From positions 107,735,842-107,799,841 of the forward strand of contig OZ022500.1 in NCBI GenBank assembly GCA_963989385.1: a stretch of DNA of 64,000 bases. Direction: 5' to 3'. A program made the position numbers and the translations under genes. Under the pieces are notes generated by a model, which saw only the letters and a list, made by a program, of their open reading frames with translations, had not been told where the DNA came from and ran no database searches. Of the stretch, positions 32,842 through 44,488 are shown piece after piece (positions within the stretch are counted from its first letter, which is position 1; every line of letters begins with the position of its first letter). Source of the stretch: Ctena decussata. Taxonomy: Eukaryota > Mollusca > Bivalvia > Lucinida > Lucinidae.

Positions 32842-34699
32842 CAAGAGGGCCAAGTGGCCCTGGATCGCTCACCTGAGCAAAAAGGTTAAAGGTCAAACTA
32901 GGGTCATAATTTGAACAAACCTCATAGTTTGCAACCATTTCCAGATGGTTCTGAAGAAGAAGATTTTCGAATGTTTTTCTATGTATTGCTATGGTTCAAA
33001 CCCTGGAGCCCCTGGGGCAGGGCCATTTTCGACCCTGGGGCCATCATTTGAATAATCTTGGTAAAGGACCACTAGGCAATGCTAAAAGCTAAATTTCAAG
33101 CCTCTGAGCCAAATGGTTCTGAAGCAGAAGATTTCTGAATATTTTTCTATGTATTTCTATCGTTCAAACCCAGGACCCCCTGGGGCGGGGCCATTCTTAA
33201 CCCTGGCACCATCATTTGAACAAACTTGGTGAGGGACCACTAGGCAATGCATCATACAAAATTTCAAGCATCTGCACTAAGGGGTTCTGGAGAAGAAGGT
33301 TTTTAAGTACATTTTAAAATCGAACCCAAGACTGCCTGCCCCAGGGCCATTTTGGATCCCAGGGCCACCATTTACACAAACTTTGTAGGAGTCCACCAGG
33401 CAATGCATCATACCAAATTTCAAGCATCTGAGCCATGTGGTTCTGAAGAAGAAGATTTTTCAATAGTTTCCTATGTATTTCAATGGCTCAAACTCAGGAC
33501 TGTCTGCCGCAGGGCCATTTTGGACCATGGGGCCATCATTTGAACAAACTTGAAAAAGGACAACAAGGCAATGCATCATGCCAATCTTCAAGCATCTGAG
33601 CCAAGTGGTTCTGAAGAAGAAGATTTTTTAATATTTTTCTATGTAGTTCTATGGTTCATACCCAGGACCCCCTGGGGCGGAGCCATTTTAGACCCTGGGG
33701 TCATCATTTGAACAAACTTGGTAAAGGACTACTAGGTAATGCTACATGCCAAATTTCAAGCATATGAACCTTGCAGTTCTGAAGTAGAAGATTTTTTAAT
33801 ATTTTTCTATGTATTTCTATGGTTCAAACCTGGGACTCCCTGCCCCGGGGCCATTTTGGACCCTGGGGCACCCATTTGAACAAACTTCGTAGAGGACCAC
33901 TAGGCAATGTTACATACCAAATTTCAAGCATCTGAGGCAAGCAGTTCTGGTGAAGAAGATATTTAAGTATTTTTTAGTTTCGAACCCACGACCCCCTGCC
34001 CCAGGGCCATTTTGGACCCTGGGGCCACCATTTGAACAAACAAGGTAGAGGACCACTAGGCAATTCTACCAGCCAAATTTCAAGCATCTGAGCGAAGCAA
34101 ATCAGGAGAAGAACATTTTTAAGTATTTTTTAGTTTCAAATCTAAGACCCCCTGCCCCAGGGCCATTTTGGACCCTGGGGCCACCATTGGAACAAACTTG
34201 GTAGAGGACCACTAGGCAATGCTACATACCAAATTTCAAGCATCTGAGCCAAGCAGTTATGGAGAAGAAGATTTTTAAGTAATTTTTAGTTTCGAACCCA
34301 AGACCCCCTGCCCTAGGGCCATTTTGGACCCTGGGGCCACCATTTGAACAAACTTGGTAGAGGACCACTAGGCAATGCTACATACCAAATTTCAACCATC
34401 TGAGCCAAGCAGTTCTGGCGAAGAAGATTTTTAAGTATTTTTTTAGTTTCGAACCCAAGACCCCCTGCCCCTGGGCCATTTTGGACCCTGGGGACACCAT
34501 TTGATCAAAAAATTGGTAGAGGACCACTAGACAATGATTCATACCAAATATCAAAGCCCTAGGCATAGCGGTTTCAGAGAAGATGTCATTTAAAGCAAAT
34601 TGTTGACGACGGACGACGCACGACGCACGACGCACAACGGACGACGGACACTGGGTGATCACAATAGCTCACCCTGAGCCTATGGCTCAGGTGAGCTAA
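32842..34699 (+). mobile_element. Tandem-core (Helentron-like) element inside a transposase gene
   Basis: It starts CAAGAGGGCCAAGTGGCCC (hairpin GGGCC/GGCCC), then ATCGCTCACCTGAGC. About eleven ~156-bp units follow, each with CAGGGCCATTTTGGACCCTG, ACCACTAGGCAATGC and CCAAATTTCAAGCATCTGAG. Then come GACGGACGACGCACGACGCA and the terminal hairpin CTGAGCCTATGGCTCAG with GTGAGCTAA. Excising 32842-34699 with no duplication keeps the transposase frame open (ARYITSKKSASK), which fixes the boundaries. Confidence 0.9.
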
Positions 34700-35967
34700 T
34701 AACATCAAAGAAATCTGCAAGTAAACTATCACATAAGCAAGTAAGCTCTGTTGGTGGCAATGCATCCACTGCTGACCCTGCCATAATGACTGACAAATCT
34801 GGGGATTTGGATTTTGATTGTTTCAGTTCCTGGTCTTTGCATACTTTTTACTATTGTTCAGTGCAAAGTATGTCTGAATTTATGGATATTCAGTCCATAT
34901 GGGAGTCTCTGGGGATGGTCCTTCTGAAAACAATGCCAAGTCTGTAAGTGGTTCTTCTGACCCATCTTGAATCTGGATATGACCTGTCACACACTGCTGA
35001 AACAAGAGGTAGAATAAGAAAGCGTCAACCACATAAGTGGCAAAACAATATTAGAAAACAAAGGTGCAACTCAAGTCAAGACTATATAAACAAGCATTGC
35101 ATATACGGACCTGCTAGGATAATGAAAAAAACTATGGTCATAAATGTAGATACAAATGCTCCAGTACTTTCTGTAATTCTGATAGAGAGAAACTGTTTCA
35201 CTCATTATGGCAGCATGGGGATATTAATAAACAGAGGCAGTTTCTCCCTAAGCATACAGTACGAAAAAGTAAGAAAATCAAATCTGTACATGCTAGCAGA
35301 AGGACTTTGCCAATAAACAGGTTTCTTCCCCGCCAAAATGAGCTAAGTAGTAATATAAGAATTTGTAAAACATTCTTTTTAAAAATACTTGGGATCTCTA
35401 ATAAATGGTTACAACTGCATATGAAAAACTAAATGACATAGGTATTTGTGAAGATGATAAAAGAGGGAAGTATTCTAACAGGCCTAATAAAACTTTTGAA
35501 GATCAAAGAATGCACGTGCGCCAGCACATCCGTTCATTTCAGACCGTTGAGAGTCGCTACTGCAGGAGAGATTGTAAAAAGCTGTACCTCCCGCAAGATC
35601 TTAGTCTATCTAAAATGTACAGGCTTTATAAAGATCATTGTTCAAACAGTGGTGCTACTCCGGTTAGCCAATAATATATATATGATGATGTCTTCAACTC
35701 GGAGTTCATCCTTGCTTTCCACTCTCCAATCAAAGATTAATGTTATGTTTGTGTTTCGTTTGCAAATGCTATTGCTGATGAGAAAGAAAAAAATGGCTGA
35801 AATATATGAAAACCATATCAAAAACAAAGAATAAGCTCGCAAACATAAAGAACATGACAAAAGTCAAGATAAGAATACTAATTCTGAAACAGTTGTCTGT
35901 TGTTTTGACCTTGAAGATGTCTTATTGACCCCGAACTCATTTGAGCCATGTCTGCTTTATAAAAAGA
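34700..35967 (+). pseudogene. Transposase-like gene, central part
   Basis: In order: GGNASTADPAIMTDKSGD, then RGRIRKRQPHKWQNNIRKQR, KQRQFLPKHTVRKSKK, NIRICKTFFLKILGIS, NRPNKTFEDQRM, RQHIRSFQTVESRYCRRD, KKLYLPQDLSLSKMYRLYKD and CCFDLEDVLLTP near 35900-35925, which holds a probable first catalytic Asp. Several stops and frameshifts interrupt it. The protein type is familiar as a widespread uncharacterised multi-copy family in cnidarians, insects and molluscs with DDE-transposase character. I cannot name the superfamily with confidence. It is not a host gene. Confidence 0.7.
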
Positions 35968-36425
35968 AAAGGAAAAGATAGGCAATGATCAGGAATCAAT
36001 ACAATCAATTCCCACATTCCGCTCTCAGAACCAATAGGGAAAAAAGCACATACACACAAAAAATTGACACAAGTTAACAAAATACACGCCCAGTAAATCG
36101 AATTAGTAGCTCTTTCCAAAACAGATGGTCATTTATCAACATCAACCCCAATAACAGCATCGACATCTTTTTTTACTTATTTTTTATTTTAATTACAATA
36201 AACAAAAAACAACAACAACAAAACACAGAAGGCAGATTGGGCAGCAATACAGGTGAGCAAACCGCCAGAGACCATATTGGTTCATTTTTGCTTATTGGGA
36301 CACAGCAAATATACATCAAGGAATCGCAACAGATGTGCCGCCTTGGAACGGTCAGCAAAAGATTACTGAGGGGGGGGGGGGGGGCTTTAACTAGTTTTAC
36401 AGGACCCAAACCTTGCGCTTAGTTT
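35968..36425 (-). mobile_element. Naiad-tail copy inserted in the transposase gene, first of two
   Basis: On the plus strand it shows CACATTCCGCTCTCAGAACC, AAAAAATTGACAC, AGCTCTTTCCAAAACAGATG, GGGCAGCAATACAGGTGAGC, CCGCCTTGGAACGGTCAGC, a G run and CTAGTTTTACAGGACCCAAA. This is the reverse complement of the order in 13870-14260, in a diverged subfamily. Confidence 0.78.
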
Positions 36426-36459
36426 CCGAAATGGCCCAACGCAAGAAAAGCACACGCAC

Positions 36460-36782
36460 CACACAACAGAGCAAACAATCTATACGAAAAACATTTAACA
36501 AGTATTTTCAACTATTTTCTTTTTTATTATAAAACATAACGGAAAGCAAAGTGGGCAGCTATACAGGTAGCCACATTGCTAGCAAACCACAAACGAATTG
36601 ACTAAGACACAAGAAGGCGAAGAACCACAATAGAAGTACCGCCTTGGCACGGTCAGCAATAAATCAGTGGGGGTATTAAACTAGTTTTACTGTGCCCAAA
36701 CCTCGTCCTTTGCTTCTGCAGTGGTTTGAAACATTACATTAGCTGTTTGGTCCGCATGAAGGTTTCCTAACTCATCAATGAT
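36460..36782 (-). mobile_element. Naiad-tail copy, second of two
   Basis: CTATACGAAAAACATTTAAC, GCAAAGTGGGCAGCTATACA, CCGCCTTGGCACGGTCAGCA and CTAGTTTTACTGTGCCCAAA repeat the same order as the preceding copy. The pair forms a head-to-tail partial tandem, as Penelope-like elements often leave. Confidence 0.78.
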
Positions 36783-37602
36783 CAAAAGCAGACTTAATTC
36801 TTTCAATTTTACCGTATATGATATGGGCACCTCTGCTGGACATTGCTATCTCTGGAACGAGACAATATCCAGCAGAGGTGCACGTGAAATGGCTTCATGT
36901 TTTTTTTTCATTTATTTAAGACATGTCAGGGAAGGGCAAAAAAGAATTTATTATGTACTCGGACAACTGCTGCGCACAAAATGAAAATAAACGTTTTTTT
37001 GACAATGCTGTGGTATTGTTTGCAAAAATTTAATTTGAGATCAATCACCCAAAAGTATCTTGAGAAGGGCCATACCCAGAATGAAGGGGATTCCATTCCT
37101 GCAGTTATTGAATCAGCCAGCAGAAAAATTTCCATATACACAACATCTCAGTGGGCTGCCACCATCAGAGCTGCAAGGCATAGCAAACCTTACGTCGTTC
37201 ATGAACTAAATTTCACAGATTTCTTTGATTTTAAAGGGCTGGCACAAAACTTGAAGAAATTTGAAGTAAACACTGACAATGAAAAAGTTTACTGGAACTC
37301 AATCAAAACACTTACTCTCAATTCTACAGCCCCAAATCAGTTTGAATATCAGACTAATTATGAAGGTCAAGTCTACACTATTAATCTTTTTCATAAACTC
37401 GACTTCGAGAGATACCCAAACCTGCTTCTCTCAGTCTTTATGCGGTGTAAAAATATCCCGTGACAAGTACTTTGATTTACTCAGACTGTGCACTAGTAAC
37501 GTCATACCAAGTGTGCACCACAGCTTTTACTTGCTCCACATGAGTCAAGGAACAAAAGCAATTATGAAAATGGCAAGTTTTAAAGGCTATGACCTTCTGT
37601 GA
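36783..37602 (+). pseudogene. Transposase-like gene, C-terminal part
   Basis: It begins SRLNSFNFTVYDMGTSAGHC, resuming the gene after the Naiad tails, then YLWNETISSRGAREMASC. MYSDNCCAQNEN at 36949-36984 is probably the second catalytic Asp region. It continues RSITQKYLEKGHTQNEGDSI, which has a His/Glu typical of the third site, and WAATIRAARHSKPYVV. A frameshift lies near 36985 and another near 37445. Together with 32741-32841 and 34700-35967 this makes one broken gene of about 2.2 kb of coding sequence. Confidence 0.7.
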
Positions 37603-37914
37603 CAGTACTGGGCCCAGTTGTTCGAAACATAATTAGCTTAATTAAAAAAAGCCATAACTCTGGGATTCATGTTATTAGTCAAGGATTTGTTAAGTCTTCT
37701 AGTACGCAAAAAATCAAATTTGCTTATATTTTCTGCTGAAAAAATGTTAAGAGCTTTAGCACAGCTCTGCTCTGAAAAAAAGTATAAAAGCTGTGAGTCA
37801 AGTTAAAACTGTTTCATCCCAATAAACACACACATTTCCTGTGCCATTTAAAGAGTAAAACGGTTGTAACTTAAGTTACAACTCTTTCGCACCGGGAGTA
37901 GTAGTTGATTAAGA
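37603..37914. other. No gene recognised
   Basis: No supportable feature. Confidence 0.4.
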
Positions 37915-37985
37915 TACAGTGGTCACTAACCCCAACTGCCCCTACGCCTATTAAGCTATGGGAAACCTTTACCTTTTTACCTTGT
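37915..37985 (+). mobile_element. SINE family 1, 3' fragment
   Basis: GTGGTCACTAACCCCAACTG, CCCCTACGCCTATTAAGCTA and GGGAAACCTTTACC match the 3' end of the complete SINE at 22822-23102. The head is absent. Confidence 0.85.
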
Positions 37986-38104
37986 GAACAAACACCATAA
38001 TTTTGATGCAAATACAGTCATTCATAGCCTTATACAATTACTGTTTAATAAATATAAAAAAAACAATAGTATTTTATTTAAGGACGAGTAATATTTTTAA
38101 GCTT

Positions 38105-38217
38105 ACGTTTTACTGAATTGTAAACTACATCAAGTCACGAGCAAAGTAAGTGAACCATGAAGGAGTTTACGTAACTTTGCTTGTGACCCGATGTAGTTTA
38201 TATTTCAGTAAACGTTA
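38105..38217. repeat. Imperfect inverted repeat, small MITE
   Basis: TACTGAATTGTAAACTACAT and the later AGCAAAGTAA are mirrored by ACTTTGCTTGTGACCC and GATGTAGTTTATATTTCAGTA around about 38160. Confidence 0.75.
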
Positions 38218-38364
38218 GAAATAACTTTTATATCTTTTAGCGATGATTATTTCTAGTTTCCACTGATTCCACTGAAATCACTTCTAAGAAAAAAAAGTCA
38301 AAATACAGGAAAGATAGCTTTAAAAGTCTCTCTTGCCGGTGGATACGAACAACTGATGGAACAG

Positions 38365-38512
38365 CTGTCTTAACGTCTCGAAGCCACCGCCTATCCTCCG
38401 CCGCAACTACTGCAAGTACGGTATGCCCTTGCCCTACTACTATCCACATTAGTAGGACGCCCCGGCACTGAAGTTAACCCAGCACCTTTGCCCGACCCGA
38501 CCACCCCATCAG
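38365..38512 (-). mobile_element. SINE family 2 fragment
   Basis: CTACTGCAAGTACGG, CCTTGCCCTACT, GACGCCCCGGCACTGAAGTT and CGACCCGACCACCCC are the reverse complement of the 5' half of the copy at 40436-40666. Confidence 0.8.
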
Positions 38513-40435
38513 GTCAAAATAGTGCCTGTATACATAGGTAGTGACGCGAACAGAGAATTTCGCCACGTTAGTCAATATATACTGCTTTGTAAACAGCATG
38601 GGGTTGGTTTTTTGTTGAATAGGTATAAAGAAAGCTTTGTACTGATAATGTTAATATCAACATTTATGCACTTTAATAAAATTTCAGTCTGGGTACAGAA
38701 GCAGCTGTGAGTTGATTCTCGTCATGTTTGGGAAAAACGCGCATATATCAAATTTAAATATACCAATACCGATAATTCCTAAAAGTTAAAAAGAATAAAA
38801 AGGACGAGCAGGACTCAAGAGGCAACAGACATCCCCTCAGAGCACAAACTGAGTAGTCAACGCAATAAAATATCCGTAGATATCAAGTAAGGGACTCCTG
38901 CATATTGTAAAACTCGAGAGCGCAGGTATCTCCCACCGAGCAACGTCAAACCCAGTGGACCCAGTAAAGAAATGACAGTCATAGTAAGAGAAAATAGATG
39001 TCTTATGGAAGAAGAACCTGCACAAAGCAAATCATTGCAAATAAATAATTCAAGCCAACCTTAGCTAAGATCTATGTTACAACGAAATGTCATTTTCTGT
39101 TTTAGAATACGATAAGAGACCCTTTTTACTTGAAAACATTGAAAGTTTAAAAAGCAACCTTTATTTATCTGTCTCTTGTCTGATAGGAATATAAAGTTAG
39201 TTTTTACTTCGGCACCAGTCCCCCTTGAGAAAACACGATCAAAAGTAAAGACACTTGAAAACAGCGATATATATTGTGTTTCACACCAGACACTTCACCG
39301 TTATGCCAGTAGATCTCTATACCTAGTAAACGGCTAAAAGTGCTTGAAGAATTTAACAGCATTAGCAAATGCCAAAAGTCACAAACATTATCTCAAGATC
39401 TACAGTCTTAGCCGGAATAATTGCTTGCTACTACGTTTGGAATAGTGTTATTGTATGCGAACTTCACTTCAAATGTCAAAAGAAAACACACTCCTGCATG
39501 CTTTGAAATTATGTTGTGACATCTGAATCAGCTTGATGAGTTCATGCTTGATATTATTGCTAAGTAATTGAAAAAGGAAGCGTTATTTTTAAGCGTTCTG
39601 TTTGTATAGACATTGCACGGGTGGCTTCCCTTCTTCCCACCTCCATGAGACGAGTACACAAAATTGTGATTGTTCTATCTACTCGAACACACAATCATTT
39701 ATTTCCATCTTCGAATCTGACCAATTTCAGTTGTCATCTAACAGATATTTTATAAACCAAGTGTCAAAGATTGCAGTAGCCTGATTTGAGTCTTTGAATC
39801 AGGAAGATTTAAAGTGTATTGGCACAGTTTTATCATCCGAAATATCCCATCACACATATCAGGGCGATGGGAGGGTGATGATGAAAGGCTGTGAGCAATG
39901 GAACCCCGCTTACATTTGGAAAGATTTCCGCCTCCAGTGGGTCTTAAAGGAAGGAATTAACTCCTCCAAAGGTGTATGGGAACACCGGTATGTTGCTCCG
40001 TATTTTGCATATAGGAGAATAAATTTCATGATCTCCTGTCTGCTTCTCTGGATTTCCTAGCCCTTTACAAACGGGGTATACTCTTAGATGATAGTATTGG
40101 CTTCTGGAGGAGCCAATTCCTTCCTTTATGAGTAGACTTCTGATAATTTCACGGATGCTCTCCCCGAGAGAGTGTCCCTGCACCTCCAGTTTATATGCCT
40201 GGATAAGTATTAACAAGTTTATAACGACCCTGTGAGGCAGTATTTTAGTCTGTATAACGCCGTCTGCCAAAGAGTGGGGAAAGAAGAGATATATAGGTCT
40301 ACCACAAAAGAGAAAAAATCCTAAATGAACCAATTTCACTTCTGTTGCAATCCCTGCAGGCCTTTGCCATTCCTTAATGTCAAGGACTCTTAAAAGGATC
40401 TCATGGTTCCTGCCGAGGATCCGACTCGGGACCCA
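38513..40435. other. No recognised gene; local inverted repeat
   Basis: A minus-strand frame of 131 codons at 39944-40339 has no domain I recognise. An inverted repeat AAAGGAAGGAATTAACTCC / GGAGCCAATTCCTTCCTTT lies at 39949-39975 and 40112-40134, so the region may be a further unidentified repeat. Confidence 0.4.
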
Positions 40436-40666
40436 GGGGTGGTCGGGTGGTGCGATGGTGCTAGGTATAACTTCCAGTCCTACCGATTTGGATAATGGTA
40501 GGATAAGGGCCTAATGTGCTTGCAGTAGGTGCGGGTGGGGTTGTTTGGACATTTTTTCTCTCGTCTATCATTTCTCTCTTCTTTCTCCCTCTCTTTGGGA
40601 GACTTCCCGGTATAGACTGAAATACTGTTTCAAAGAGCCGTTAAACCCCAAACAACCAACCAATCA
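40436..40666 (+). mobile_element. SINE family 2, near-complete copy
   Basis: Head GGGGTGGTCGGGTGGTGCGA, then TATAACTTCCAGTCC, TGCTTGCAGTAGGTGCGGGT, TTCTCTCGTCTATCATTTCT, CGGTATAGACTGAAATACTG, AAAGAGCCGTTAAACCCC and a CAAACAACCAACCAA tail. Six copies in the window share this order. The simple-repeat tail indicates retroposition; the RNA origin of the head is not clear to me. Confidence 0.85.
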
Positions 40667-41342
40667 ACTCGAGACCCTTCGATTTTAGGGCGAGCACTCT
40701 ACCACGTCGCCAACAAGGGCTTCGCAAGCGGCGCATAATACGCCCGTTTTAATGTCACAAAGGAGTTACAGAATGAACAAGACTGTTTACAAAAGAATAG
40801 ACCGGCAGACAAACAGGGGAAACCACTCTATAATTAATGACGGAAACATTAATTAAATATTTAACACATCAAATACTATTAGTTTACCAAAATTCAGCTT
40901 AAGTGGCTCCTAAGTTGAGTAATGCCAAAGTCAAACAAGGGCGTTAATTCATAAACTAAATATACTAGCTATAACATTCTTGGTTATAATACATTCCCTT
41001 GACAATATACACATCACCATCAAGTTGTGTTAGAATATACTAAACGGTTAATTTGAGGAAATTTATGCAAGGGCAGATAATTCAGTAAGTAAGCCAGAGT
41101 TACCCATTATTATACACATTCCTACGAAGTTTCATTCTAATATTTCAAAAGCTTAAGGAGATATGGAGTGAATGGAAAATTCTAAAAATACTATTCAAAG
41201 GGAGGTTACTCCAAAATTAAGAAAGGGGCGTCAACTATTCTTATATGTGACAGATCATCTTATGATCATGCACACTGCTTTGAAGTTTCATTATGATATT
41301 CCAAACAGTACTGAGTTAAGGGATGCACAAGATAAGTATACA
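40667..41342. other. No gene recognised
   Basis: No supportable feature. Confidence 0.4.
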
Positions 41343-41385
41343 CTTATTCAGTCAGTTCCTGAAGTGTAGGTACTCTTTAAATTTG
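41343..41385 (+). mobile_element. Naiad outer-end fragment
   Basis: TTCAGTCAGTTCCTGAAGTG then TACTCTTTAAATTTG matches the outer terminus of the Naiad tail. Confidence 0.75.
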
Positions 41386-41514
41386 TTCCGCAAGGCAGTT
41401 TCATGTATAATGCACCTAGCTTATATCCTGTGACATTAAGCAACTTTTAGTAGGAGGTCCAAAGCAAAATGCATGGCGTCTTCGATCGACAAGAGCTGCT
41501 TGCGAAACAACATT

Positions 41515-41560
41515 AGAGAGAGAGAGAGAGAGAGAAGGGGGGGGGGGGGGGGGGGGGAAA
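41515..41560. repeat. (GA)n followed by poly(G)
   Basis: About 20 bp of GA followed by about 23 G. Confidence 0.9.
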
Positions 41561-42720
41561 GAGGGAGATGTTATAAACTCGGGCACAATCAGCATTTTCA
41601 TCGCGACATGACTAAGCTTGTTAAGTCGACAATGCCATGCCATGAAGGAGTATGAAAAAATATGTAAACCTCAAACAACACTCCTTAATGAGAAATCTGA
41701 GGAAGCTTTATCCGTATTAGTGTCAAATATAATACGTCATCGACCTTATCTGGTTACACTGATCTCAGTGAACAACTTGATATTGCAACGTAAGCCGACT
41801 AATATCCAGCTTACAATCTGATATTAAATGCCTTTACAGAAAGAACAATGTTTCATCGCACGAAAGTAACACAATAATTTTGTTTAACTTAAGTAGATTA
41901 ATTACTGCAGGCAAGGAACCATTAAGCTTAGTTCACAAGGGCAAAGTTTCTGTGACTAAGTAGGTTTGGCATAGAAAAATTTGCTCGTGTGAAAGCAAAA
42001 GTATGCCACATTTTCATTGCCCAATTGAATGGTAAAGTTGATATGACAAACAAAATTTGTCCGTGTGAACAGAAAATTTGCCACAGACTATGTAACAAAG
42101 CAACTAGCTATGGAGATGAACACAGAAAACTTGGCTCATACTCAAACAGTTTGATTTTGAAGAAAGTATATTTAACATAGAAAATGTGGCACTGTTGGAC
42201 GATTACACGAGCAAAGTTTGTTTGTCCAGGTAACTGACGAATAATGTTTGATCGTGCGAACACAGCAGCAAATATTTCCTTGTCAAAGTTTATCTGACAA
42301 AGATTCTATGCCACAGTTTTATTTAACAAATAACGCAAAATATTTAGCAACCTTAAAGTTTCTGTGATAAAGAAACTTTGGTCGTGTGAACGAGGCTTTA
42401 ATCCCAACGAGGGACGTTTGTCAAGGTCTTTTTATGTATACTTTTACGCTATACGTTCAGAGCAAATTGAGGCTAAGACATGTATTTACCTCCACATCGT
42501 GTAACTGGAATTTTTGATAGTATTTTCTGCCAGCTATGAAAATAAATGGTTTCATTATTGTTCTGCCTTTTTTATTTTAGTTCTATTTATTCTTGCGCTT
42601 TGTCAAAGTTTGCATCAAGGATACATGCATATAATGCGCAGTTATTCCAAAGCTATCAAAATTTAAAACTATAATAACTTGTTTGAATTCAATAAATAGA
42701 AATCTGAATTTGATTGATTA
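41561..42720. other. No gene recognised
   Basis: It contains several loosely similar repeats of GTGTGAACA/AAAGTTT text around 41930-42400, a degenerate tandem array without coding potential. Confidence 0.45.
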
Positions 42721-42729
42721 TTTATTGTT

Positions 42730-42739
<10 letters not shown>

Positions 42740-42760
<21 letters not shown>

Positions 42761-42954
42761 GGTTAACGGCCTTTGAAACAGTATTTCAGTCTATATCGGT
42801 CTCCCAGACAGAGGGAGAAAGAAGAGAAATGATAGACGAGAGAAAAAAATATCCAAACACCCCACCTGCACCTACTGCAAGCACAGTAGACCCTTACCCT
42901 ACGCCCTGGCACTGGAAAATACACACTGCACCATCGCACCATCCGACCACCCCC
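42740..42954 (-). mobile_element. SINE family 2 copy
   Basis: Reverse orientation: GTTAACGGCCTTTGAAACAG, CAGTATTTCAGTCTATATCG, CACCTACTGCAAGCACAG and CACCATCCGACCACCCC. A poly(T)/poly(G) run of about 36 bp replaces the usual tail on its 3' side. Confidence 0.87.
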
Positions 42955-43118
42955 TTATTTGAATTTGAAGAGTAAAGCCACAGAGTATATAAAAACCTTG
43001 ATACATTCATTAGCTACGCGGTTTATTAAAGGGTAGCATATGGTCTTTAAAGCAACAAATTCTTGTTTTAGAAGAGGATTCACCCTTATTGATACATTTT
43101 ACTGCCCATTTTCTAACA

Positions 43119-43741
43119 TATATGAGCCGTTCTCTGTGAAAACCGGGCTTAATGACATTACGTAATAATGACGTTGTTTACGTATGAAAAACACAAAAAA
43201 TAATGATTTTTCTGACCTCTCTTTATTTTCATGAAAATACCTTAGTTGTTGAAATATAACAGAATACTTATAAATTCTGGCAAAATTTAGTCATTCATAT
43301 GATAGATGTTGCCATGACAACGCTTAATCCATGGTAACCCTGAAGCCTTGAAAACGTGGTATATCAATACAAAGACCTATATAACTTGTGAGAGAATGTT
43401 GAATCATGCAAATTTTCACGTGAGTGCTATCATATGCACATTAAACATGAGCAAACACTCATTTTGTCCGAGTTATTTTGCCTAACACGCGCCAAAATCT
43501 CGTACAAACAAACCTTATGACGGTGACGTCAAAACATACTGGCACGACGTTTACAACGTCATATAAAGAAACTGCACTACCTGTATGATTCTAAAGACCA
43601 TATCTTCGTAACAAATAGTGGCAACCGACTCAAATTTTCAGGAAACGTTTAAAAAAGACAGTACTTTCCAGTGATGGTGTTATCTAAAATTTAATTGCTA
43701 TGTCATTAAGCCCGGTTTTCACAGAGACTGGCTCATATATA
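43119..43741. mobile_element. MITE with ~40-bp terminal inverted repeats
   Basis: Left TATATGAGCCGTTCTCTGTG, then AAAACCGGGCTTAATGACAT; the right end is the mirror image. The element is 623 bp, lacks a transposase, and has TA-rich flanks consistent with a TA target. Confidence 0.88.
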
Positions 43742-44209
43742 GATGGGTCAGGCAGGTCAAGTTTATATGTTCCATAATGATGACCAGAGGGTGTGGGTGG
43801 GTTGCTTGAAGGACGAAAACTCAAGACGATGTGTGGATCAGAAAATAATATGCCGTCTTCCTACAGGTACATGTACCTACAACCGCATTACCCTAGCCGA
43901 TCATTAATGATTCACTACAATTATTTATAGACGACTGCGTAATACACAAAAACACAAACGAAAGATTCTCATCATCATATTTCAATTCTCATATCGACGT
44001 TACCCCCGCACCTCAGCGGAACGTATCCATAGCCGCAGTAACGGGGCGCCGAGCGTCCGTCCATACGAAAGATTCTACGTACAAATAAGTCCGATAAAGA
44101 GGACTTTAAGGCACGCTCACACTGTAAGGTACATGTACCTTTAAAAACAGATAAAGCATTACTGCAAATATCCTTTCCAAAATTCAAAAACAAGTTATTA
44201 ATATATAAA
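43742..44209. other. No gene recognised
   Basis: No supportable feature. Confidence 0.4.
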
Positions 44210-44457
44210 CAAGAGCTGTCGCCTGACAGCATAGCTCGCCTGAATAGGTGCTTGCCCATCACACAGTCGCTTTGGAGGTGTGGACTTCTATGCATAAAAC
44301 TTCAGGCAAGCATGCCCATAATGACAACACATTTATGAACCAAAGCTATCTAAGAAAGAAGTCTTAAAATAAAATTAAAATAAAAAAAAAATCCACATGA
44401 AATTTCAAAGTCCATGAGTTTGAGGTCAAAGAACTAAGCAGTAGGGTTGGGGTGTGT

Positions 44458-44488
<31 letters not shown>

